A stretch of DNA of 64,000 nucleotides, taken from UBA1952 sp965246765. GTDB lineage: Bacteria; Bacteroidota; Bacteroidia; Chitinophagales; Chitinophagaceae. The notes beneath the pieces were generated by a model. That model saw only the letters and a program-made list of their open reading frames with translations. It was not told the DNA's origin and searched no databases. Position 1 is the stretch's first letter; every line of letters begins with the position of its first letter. Location of the stretch: the NCBI GenBank assembly GCA_965246765.1, contig CBDFFJ010000008.1, positions 248,001 through 312,000 of the forward strand. Reading direction: 5' to 3'. Shown piece by piece: positions 54,282 to 61,276 of the stretch. Made by a program: the position numbers and the translations under genes.

Positions 54282-56153
54282 CTAACGGGCGATGAACACC
54301 GGAATTTTTACGAGGTGGCGGACAGAATTGACGGTTTCGCCGAATATCCAGTCCGACAAGGCTTTGTGACCGTGGCTGCCGACAATCAGCAGGTCGGCGC
54401 CTTCTTCTTTTACAATCCGGGCAATCTCGCGCGCGCGAAACTTGTAGCCGAGCACCGGCATGGCGCTGAAATCCCGCTCCGTAAAGAACGCGGCATACTT
54501 CGCAAGACGCGCCCGGTCTTCCGCCGTCTCATAATCATCGCTTTCAGCGCCGATTCTTCTTGCCGCTGCGCTTTCTACCACATGTATTAATACAAAGCGC
54601 GTATCCGGACGCGCAAGCTGCAAAGCATACTGAAGCATCTGCGCGTCGCGCGCCGAATAGTCAAATGCGAGGGCTATGGTGGCAAAGCCATTGGTAGTGG
54701 GCAGGGTGTTAATGAATGGGCCGTTATGTACGCCCACTTTCACATTGCTGGCGCGCCGCAGTAAGGGATAGGCGATGGTAATCCCTAACAGCAAAGCCAT
54801 TCCTGCGCCGCCGCCAATGATCAGCGCATAAGCCCACCACTGTGGATGAGCTACAACCAAGCCGGTCGCTTCATCAGCTACCAGCTTCACGTTCAGGACG
54901 ATGATGACCGCAGCGACAATCCAGGCTGCGATCTGCGTCGGTGGCTTAATGACAAAGGCGCCCATGCGAGCCTTATTGCTGACAAAGTGAATCAAGGGAA
55001 TTACCGCGAAGGCAAGCTGCATAGACAGCAGCACCTGGCTAAACACCAGCAGGTTGTCTACCTCCTGCTCGCCGGCAATCCAGATGACCAATGCCGCTGG
55101 CAGCACAGCAAGCAGCCGGGTAAGCAGACGGCGCATCCAGGGATTGATGCGGAGGCTTAGGTAGCCTTCCATCACAATTTGGCCGGCAAGCGTACCGGTA
55201 ATAGTACTGCTCTGGCCTGCCGCAATAAGGGCAATGGCGAAAAGGTGACTGCTCCATTTGCTGCCCAGCATTGGGTTCAGCAACTTGTGCGCATCCTTAA
55301 GCGCGGCCACCTGCGGCATGCCGTTTTTATAAAAGACGGCCGCGGCAAGAATCAGGATGGCGGCATTCACAAACAGAGCCATGTTTAGCGCAATAGCGCT
55401 ATCCCAGGTATTATATTTAATGGCCTTTTTCAGTGACGCGTCGTCCCGCTTTACCTTACGTGTCTGCACAAGGGCGGAATGCAGGTAAAGGTTATGCGGC
55501 ATCACGGTAGCGCCGATAATGCCTATGGCAATGTAAAGCGCAGTGTTGTTTGCGATAGAAGGCCGCAAGCCGCTGACTATGCCGGTAAAGTCGGGCTTCG
55601 CCAGAATCAGTTCTGCCAGGAAGCAAACGCCGATAATGCCTACCAGCGCAATGATAAAAGCCTCCATCTTTCTCATGCCGAGCTTTTGCAGATAGAGCAG
55701 CAGGAAAGTATCCAGCAGCGTAATGCCCACGCCCCAGAGCAGCGGAATGCCAAGCAGCAGGTTCAGGCCGACTGCCATGCCGAGCACCTCGGCAAGGTCG
55801 CAGGCGGCAATGGCAAGCTCTGCCAAAACGTAGAGTGCATAATTGGCGTAGCGGGGATAAACCTCACGGTTACATTGCGCCAGATCGCGCCGGGCTACCA
55901 CCCCAAGGCGTGCCGAAAGGCTCTGGAGCAGCAGCGCCATAATATTGCTCATTACCAGCACCCAGATGAGGCGATAGCCAAACTGCGAGCCGCCGGCAAG
56001 GTCTGTAGCCCAGTTGCCTGGATCCATGTAGCCGACGCTTATCAGATAGGCGGGCCCGAAGAACGCAGCAATCCTGCGCCAGGGACTGCTGCGCTTCGCC
56101 GGGTCTATAGAGGCGTTGACTTCAGAAAGGGATTTGGCTTGACGTTCTTCCAT
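54282..56153 (-). CDS. Nramp-type Mn/Fe transporter fused to a UspA domain
   Basis: The 623-residue product has an Nramp domain of about 11 TM helices with metal-binding DPGN at 44-47 and MPHN at 218-221, then from about residue 490 a universal-stress domain (FATIALAFDYSARDAQMLQY) that ends with the nucleotide-binding pattern VGSHGHKALSDWIFGETVNSV. It imports divalent metal with protons; the UspA part may sense ATP or AMP. Such fusions are known in Bacteroidota. It is divergent from the blaI-type gene. Confidence 0.9.
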   Translation of the reverse strand: MEERQAKSLSEVNASIDPAKRSSPWRRIAAFFGPAYLISVGYMDPGNWATDLAGGSQFGYRLIWVLVMSNIMALLLQSLSARLGVVARRDLAQCNREVYPRYANYALYVLAELAIAACDLAEVLGMAVGLNLLLGIPLLWGVGITLLDTFLLLYLQKLGMRKMEAFIIALVGIIGVCFLAELILAKPDFTGIVSGLRPSIANNTALYIAIGIIGATVMPHNLYLHSALVQTRKVKRDDASLKKAIKYNTWDSAIALNMALFVNAAILILAAAVFYKNGMPQVAALKDAHKLLNPMLGSKWSSHLFAIALIAAGQSSTITGTLAGQIVMEGYLSLRINPWMRRLLTRLLAVLPAALVIWIAGEQEVDNLLVFSQVLLSMQLAFAVIPLIHFVSNKARMGAFVIKPPTQIAAWIVAAVIIVLNVKLVADEATGLVVAHPQWWAYALIIGGGAGMALLLGITIAYPLLRRASNVKVGVHNGPFINTLPTTNGFATIALAFDYSARDAQMLQYALQLARPDTRFVLIHVVESAAARRIGAESDDYETAEDRARLAKYAAFFTERDFSAMPVLGYKFRAREIARIVKEEGADLLIVGSHGHKALSDWIFGETVNSVRHLVKIPVFIAR

Positions 56154-56275
56154 AGCGCTTGTTAGGCGAAGCTAACAATTTGGTGCCAGCCTTGGCCGCG
56201 CTGGTAATGAATCATCGTGGCTTTTAACAGCGCCGTGTGCAGGAGCGCCAAACTTTTTTCAGAAAATATCCGTCT

Positions 56276-56298
56276 TTACTAAAAAGATAGTAACTTTA
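56276..56298. promoter_or_regulatory. Operator and -7 box of the blaI-blaR1 operon
   Basis: An inverted repeat TTACTA-N6-TAGTAA (56276-56293) resembles BlaI/MecI operators. Its right arm overlaps TAACTTTA (56291-56298), one base off the TAnnTTTG -7 box. A repressor bound here would cover the promoter, 19-24 bp before the blaI start. It lies in the region shared with the divergent transporter gene. Confidence 0.6.
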
Positions 56299-56316
56299 CG
56301 AAATAATTAGTAGAAG

Positions 56317-56703
56317 ATGCCCGCCAAGAAGAATGAACAGACGCCCCAGCTCAGCAAAGCCGAAGAGCGGATCATGCAGGCCCTATGGCAGCATGACCGC
56401 GCCCTGGTGCGCGACATCATAGCCGCGATGCCCGCCCCCAAGCCGCATGCCAACACGGTAAATACCATCCTGAAAATTCTCACAGAGAAAGGCTTTGTGA
56501 CCAGCGAGCCGCTGGGCAATGCAAACCTCTACCGTGCGCTCATCAGTAAAGATGCCTACAGCAGCCGAACGATCGCGCAGGTAGTGAAGGGCTACTTCAA
56601 CGGTTCCTTCGCAGATCTCGTCTCCTTTTTTGTTGCAGACAAAAACTTAGACATCACAGAGCTGGAAAGTGTATTGAAAACGCTTAAAAAAGGCAAATCA
56701 TGA
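56317..56703 (+). CDS. BlaI/MecI/CopY family repressor
   Basis: The 128-residue product has the winged-helix start LSKAEERIMQALWQHDRALV, a recognition region HANTVNTILKILTEKGFV and a helical dimerisation tail. It should repress its own operon and be cleaved or released by the membrane protease encoded next. The stop overlaps the start of blaR1 by ATGA. Confidence 0.9.
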   Translation: MPAKKNEQTPQLSKAEERIMQALWQHDRALVRDIIAAMPAPKPHANTVNTILKILTEKGFVTSEPLGNANLYRALISKDAYSSRTIAQVVKGYFNGSFADLVSFFVADKNLDITELESVLKTLKKGKS

Positions 56704-57953
56704 ACACACTAAGCTTTTTCATTTACCTGGCGCAGGTCTGCATTTATGCAGGCGTGCTTTGGGGCATTTACTGCGCCGTGTGGCGTGGCAGGCCACTGCT
56801 GCGCGGGAGCAGGGTGTATTTGCTTTGCAGCCTTGTATTGCCGCTGGTGCTGCCTTTTATCCGCCTTTCAGTCGCAGAGCATTCCGCAGTGGCCGTTTAT
56901 CGCGCCGCCTTGCCGGAAGTGGTGATTGGCGGCAACGGCGGTGCGGAAGACGCCGGATTTTCCTGGACTGTTGCCGCCTTTTGGACGTATATCACGGTAG
57001 CCGCCGGTTTGCTGCTGCTGTATGGACGCAGCTATCTAATGCTTTTTGGGAAGCTGGCCGCAGGAAAACGCCGTCGCTGTGCGGGCTATACGCTGATTAC
57101 CGGCGCGGGCATCGGCCCTGGCACCATCGGCAGGCGCGTATTCTTTCCTGCGGATGAGGTGAATGCCGCCATCCTGCGCCATGAGCTCGGGCATGTGCGC
57201 GCGGGTCACCGCTACGATGCGGCGCTGATGCAGGCGCTGCATGTAATTTTCTGGGCCTCTCCCGCCCATTGGCTGATGCGGCGCGAGCTAAAGCTGGTGC
57301 ATGAGTATGAGGCGGACAGAGCGGCGGTTTCGTCGGCGTCAGAACGCGTTGCCTATGGCGCGCTAATGCTGTCGCAAAGCCTGGGCACGCAGGACACTTC
57401 AATTGTTCACTCATTTTTTCACCACCCTTTAAAGCTTCGTATTATGATGCTGCAAAAAACAAACGTTCGTTTCAAAAGCTCAATTGTCATCGGTGCCTGC
57501 CTGTTGACGAGTATGTTCATCTCCACAGTACTGCTTGCGCAGATCAGGAAAACGGCGCCCTCCGGCAAGGCAGTTGAAAAGACGGCGGATAAGCCAAAAC
57601 CATCTAAGACCGGTGAGTCAACAATGACGAATGACGGGAAAGTGGTTCATAAATTCGTAGAGCACATGCCGGCTTTCAACGGCGAACTATCTGAGTGGCT
57701 CGGCGCAAATCTTGTTTATCCCGATGTGGCGCGTAAGGCGAACCAACAGGGAAGGAGCGTTGTGCAGTTTGTAGTAAATGATGATGGCCGCGTGTCGGAC
57801 GCAGAGGTTGTAAAGTCGTCAGGCCATCCACTCTTGGATAAAGAGGCTTTGCGGGCGGTAAACATGATGCCGCCGTGGAAGGCCGGTACTCAAGATGGTC
57901 AGGCGGTGGCTGTTTATTTCACTTTGCCGATCACTTTTAAGTTAGATAACTAA
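56700..57953 (+). CDS. BlaR1-type M56 membrane metalloprotease with TonB C-terminal domain
   Basis: The 417-residue product has three or four TM segments, the zinc motif HELGH at 161-165, the third ligand region HEYEAD at 201-206, a fourth TM helix near 260-280, and instead of a beta-lactam sensor a TonB C-terminal domain at 320-417 (LVYPDVARKANQQGRSVVQF ... AVYFTLPITFKLDN). The pair with BlaI is a signal-induced derepression unit; the signal is unknown. The start overlaps the blaI stop (ATGA). Confidence 0.88.
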   Translation: MNTLSFFIYLAQVCIYAGVLWGIYCAVWRGRPLLRGSRVYLLCSLVLPLVLPFIRLSVAEHSAVAVYRAALPEVVIGGNGGAEDAGFSWTVAAFWTYITVAAGLLLLYGRSYLMLFGKLAAGKRRRCAGYTLITGAGIGPGTIGRRVFFPADEVNAAILRHELGHVRAGHRYDAALMQALHVIFWASPAHWLMRRELKLVHEYEADRAAVSSASERVAYGALMLSQSLGTQDTSIVHSFFHHPLKLRIMMLQKTNVRFKSSIVIGACLLTSMFISTVLLAQIRKTAPSGKAVEKTADKPKPSKTGESTMTNDGKVVHKFVEHMPAFNGELSEWLGANLVYPDVARKANQQGRSVVQFVVNDDGRVSDAEVVKSSGHPLLDKEALRAVNMMPPWKAGTQDGQAVAVYFTLPITFKLDN

Positions 57954-57971
57954 TCCTCAAAACGCTCAACC

Positions 57972-58622
57972 ATGTGTACGCTCTCAGAAATATCAGAAAG
58001 TCTCGGCATTAGCCCGCTTGGTGTAAGTCATGCCTTTCTTCATCATCCCTTAAAACGCCGTATCAATATGCTACAGCTCACAAAATCCCCACGCAGGCGC
58101 ACCGTCTATGCCTTTGCCAGCCTCCTGATGATTGCCTTTACCGCAATGGTAGTAATGGCGCAAGCCAGAAAAGGACGAACCGCCGTTATACGTAATGCTG
58201 CTGCGGAGCAAGCTCCGGAAACAACAACCATTCACACGGATTGGAAGCCGAATGCCGCTTTTACGCCGACAGGCGGCGTTGTGTTCACCCGTGCGGAAAG
58301 AGCACCGGAACTACAGCCGAATCTCGGCGAATGGCTGGGCCATAACGTGCATTATCCGGATGCTGCCCGCGCCGCCGGCGTACAGGGAAAGAGCGTTATA
58401 GAATTTGTCGTGGATGCTAAAGGCCTGGTTGGCGCACCAACCCTCAAAAGCTCGTCCGGCCATGTAGAACTGGATGAAGAAGCATTGCGTGCAGTCCGTG
58501 CAATGCCGCAATGGAAGCCCGGTACACAACAGGGTAATCCGGTGCCGGTGCTGATGACCCTGCCCATCACTTTTAAGCTAAATGAGAAAGGACAGCCGGT
58601 TCCTTTCTGGGAAGGCTGTTAA
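57972..58622 (+). CDS. Truncated BlaR1-like paralogue with TonB domain
   Basis: The 216-residue product aligns with the C-terminal half of the preceding protein: SHAFLHHPLKRRINMLQ matches HSFFHHPLKLRIMMLQ, then one TM helix, a linker, and a TonB domain (NVHYPDAARAAGVQGKSVIE ... LMTLPITFKLNE). The M56 protease part is absent. It could bind a partner as a free TonB-like protein. It begins 18 bp after blaR1 and was probably born by partial duplication. Confidence 0.8.
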   Translation: MCTLSEISESLGISPLGVSHAFLHHPLKRRINMLQLTKSPRRRTVYAFASLLMIAFTAMVVMAQARKGRTAVIRNAAAEQAPETTTIHTDWKPNAAFTPTGGVVFTRAERAPELQPNLGEWLGHNVHYPDAARAAGVQGKSVIEFVVDAKGLVGAPTLKSSSGHVELDEEALRAVRAMPQWKPGTQQGNPVPVLMTLPITFKLNEKGQPVPFWEGC

Positions 58623-58645
58623 AACGTCAAGCGATTGGGAAAAGA

Positions 58646-58714
58646 AGCGGTTCGTGCCCCCAAGCCCGAACCGCTTTACTTTTGCGCCGCCGTGGTTCGT
58701 GTCCCCACGAACCA
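58646..58714 (+). promoter_or_regulatory. Two related hairpins in front of trpS
   Basis: Hairpin 1 pairs AAGCGGTTCG (58646-58655) with CGAACCGCTT (58668-58677) and is followed by TTACTTT, so it may end the TonB gene. Hairpin 2 pairs TGGTTCGTG (58693-58701) with CACGAACCA (58706-58714), 10 bp before the trpS start. Both share GGTTCG and CGAACC, so the right arm of the first can also pair with the left arm of the second. Confidence 0.6.
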
Positions 58715-58724
58715 CCAACATTCT

Positions 58725-59726
58725 ATGCAAAAACAAATCGTCGTCTCCGGCATCCGCTCTACGGGTTACCTGCACCTTGGCAACTACTTCGGCGCGATGC
58801 AGAACTATGTGAAGATGCAGTCGGAGTACGACTGTTATTTCTTCGTAGCCGACTATCATAGCCTCACCACGCACCCTGACCCTAAAGATCTAAAGACAAA
58901 CGTCTTCCGCGTAGCGGCAGAAAACATTGCCTCCGGCCTTGACCCGGAGCAGGTGGCCCTTTACTGCCAGAGCGACCTGCCGGAGATTCCGGAGCTGTAC
59001 CTGATGCTCAATATGATGGCCTACAAAGGCGAGCTGGAAAAGGTGCCCACCTTTAAAGACAAAGTGCGGCAGCATCCGGAGAATGTGAATGCAGGTTTAC
59101 TGACTTATCCGGTGCTGATGGCGGCAGACATTCTCATACACCGCGCGAGCCTCGTGCCGGTTGGCAAAGACCAGGAGCAGCACTTAGAGATGGCGCGGAA
59201 TTTCGCGCAGCGCTATAATAACCGCTACGGTGAGCTATTCCCCGAGCCGCAGCCATTCAACTTCGGCTCCGAGCTGGTGAAGGTGATGAGCCTTGATGGG
59301 GAAGGCGGTAAAATGAGCAAAAGCGAGAACGAGAACGCCACCATCTTCCTAGCAGATTCCGACGATGCCATCCGCAAGAAAATTATGAAGGCGAAAACCG
59401 ATAGCGGGCCACAGACAGCCGGCGAGGAAAAGCCTGCCTACATCCAAAGCCTCTTTGACCTTATGCGCCTCGTCAGCAAGCCGGAAATCGTCCAGCCTTT
59501 TGAAGACGCATTCAACGCCACTGGCATTCGCTACGGCGATATGAAAAAGCAACTGGCGGAAGACATGGTAGCATTCGTAGCACCCATCCGCGAGCTGGCG
59601 GCGGAATTGCAGCGGGATGAAGATGGACTGCGCAGGATTTTGAAGCGCGGCGCTGAAAAGGCGCGGGAAAGTGCGTCAAAAACTATTGCGCAGGCAAGGG
59701 CTCAGATAGGCATTCACTATTACTAA
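58725..59726 (+). CDS. trpS: Tryptophan-tRNA ligase
   Basis: The 333-residue product has the class I signatures: the HIGH-like LHLGN at 16-20 and KMSKS at 196-200, along with VADYHSLTT and PVGKDQEQHLEMAR, typical of TrpS. It charges tRNA-Trp. The start is ATG 58725; the upstream frame crosses the hairpins. Confidence 0.95.
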   Translation: MQKQIVVSGIRSTGYLHLGNYFGAMQNYVKMQSEYDCYFFVADYHSLTTHPDPKDLKTNVFRVAAENIASGLDPEQVALYCQSDLPEIPELYLMLNMMAYKGELEKVPTFKDKVRQHPENVNAGLLTYPVLMAADILIHRASLVPVGKDQEQHLEMARNFAQRYNNRYGELFPEPQPFNFGSELVKVMSLDGEGGKMSKSENENATIFLADSDDAIRKKIMKAKTDSGPQTAGEEKPAYIQSLFDLMRLVSKPEIVQPFEDAFNATGIRYGDMKKQLAEDMVAFVAPIRELAAELQRDEDGLRRILKRGAEKARESASKTIAQARAQIGIHYY

Positions 59727-59777
59727 CCAACCGTTGCGCCCGTTGCGGGGCAGCCGCGCCCGCTGCGAAATACGTTC

Positions 59778-61196
59778 ATGGACATCAACTGCACCCGGGA
59801 AGAGCTAAGCCTGCTGCAAACAATCGCGGCTGCCGCTCAAGCTATTGGCGCGCCTGCCTACCTCATCGGCGGCTTTGTACGTGACAAGATTATAGGCCGT
59901 CCTACCAAAGACGCCGACATCGTCTGCATCGGCGACGGCATTGCATTGGCGCATGAAGTGGCAGGAAGGCTGCGGCCAAAGCCGCCGGTTGCCTACTTTA
60001 AAAACTTCGGCACGGCGCAGATCAAAGTAGATGGCTTTGAGGTAGAGTTCGTAGGCGCAAGAAAGGAGTCTTACCGCGAAGATTCCCGCAAGCCGGAGGT
60101 AGAGCCAGGCACCCTGGAGGATGACCGGAAACGGCGCGACTTTACCATCAATGCGCTCGCCATTTCGCTGAACGAAGCGGACTTCGGTACGCTCCTTGAC
60201 CCTTTCGGCGGCATTGCAGACATCAACGCGAAACTTATCCGCACGCCGCTTGACCCTGACGTAACTTTTTCCGACGACCCCTTGCGTATGATGCGGGCCA
60301 TTCGCTTCGCAACGCAGCTTCGCTTCAGCATTCTCCCGGAGACTTTTGAATCCATTAAGCGCAATGCCGCACGGCTTAAAATCATTTCTGCCGAGCGCAT
60401 CACCGATGAGCTGATGAAGATTATGAAGACACTGAAGCCGTCCATCGGCTTTGACCTTCTTTATAAAAGCGGCCTGCTCCAAATTTTTTTTCCGCAGATG
60501 GTAGCGCTTGCAGGAACGGAGATGCGCGAAGGCAAGGGGCATAAAGACAACTTTTATCACACGCTGCAAGTCCTGGACAACGTCTGTGCCCGCAGTGAAA
60601 ATATCTGGCTCCGCTGGGCCGCCGTGCTGCACGACATCGCTAAGCCGGTGACAAAGCGTTTTGAGGAAGGCCACGGCTGGACATTTCATGGACACGACGC
60701 AGTAGGCGAGCGCATGGTGCCGAAAATCTTCCGGGCATTTAAGCTGCCGCTCGGTGAAGAGATGCGGTATGTAGCTAAATTGGTGGCACTGCACCTGCGG
60801 CCTATTTCCCTTTCCAAGGAAGACATCACCGACTCGGCCATGCGCCGCCTGCTGTTTGACGCGGGAGAAGATCTGGACGACCTGATGGCGCTTTGCGAAA
60901 GCGATATTACATCTAAGAACCCGGTGAAAGTGCGCCGCTACCTGACCAATTTTGCGCTGGTAAAAGAGCGGCTTATTGCCGTAGAGGAAGCCGACAAGAT
61001 GCGCGCCTGGCAGCCGCCGATTGACGGCGAAGAGATCATGCAGCTCTTCGGATTGTCGCCAAGCAGGGAGGTGGGGACGCTGAAAACTGCGATTCGCGAA
61101 GCTATTCTGGACGGCGTCATCCCGAACAACCGGGATGCGGCGATGAACTTCCTATTGGAGCGGGCGGCGGCGATGAACATAGCACCTGTCGCGTAA
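59778..61196 (+). CDS. cca: CCA tRNA nucleotidyltransferase (HD-domain type)
   Basis: The 472-residue product has the nucleotidyltransferase motif GGFVRD ... DADIV near 35-55, RRDFTINALA near 119-128, and DDPLRMMRAIRFATQL, followed by an HD domain (WAAVLHDIAKP, HGHDAVG). It adds or repairs the CCA end of tRNAs, or polyadenylates RNA. It follows trpS by 51 bp, probably the same transcript. Confidence 0.9.
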   Translation: MDINCTREELSLLQTIAAAAQAIGAPAYLIGGFVRDKIIGRPTKDADIVCIGDGIALAHEVAGRLRPKPPVAYFKNFGTAQIKVDGFEVEFVGARKESYREDSRKPEVEPGTLEDDRKRRDFTINALAISLNEADFGTLLDPFGGIADINAKLIRTPLDPDVTFSDDPLRMMRAIRFATQLRFSILPETFESIKRNAARLKIISAERITDELMKIMKTLKPSIGFDLLYKSGLLQIFFPQMVALAGTEMREGKGHKDNFYHTLQVLDNVCARSENIWLRWAAVLHDIAKPVTKRFEEGHGWTFHGHDAVGERMVPKIFRAFKLPLGEEMRYVAKLVALHLRPISLSKEDITDSAMRRLLFDAGEDLDDLMALCESDITSKNPVKVRRYLTNFALVKERLIAVEEADKMRAWQPPIDGEEIMQLFGLSPSREVGTLKTAIREAILDGVIPNNRDAAMNFLLERAAAMNIAPVA

Positions 61197-61276
61197 CATT
61201 CCCTTCATCCATTGGTCACATTGTCTTAGCTAAGCGGTAATACTGCGCGGATACGTTTGCACACGCAAATCAATCC

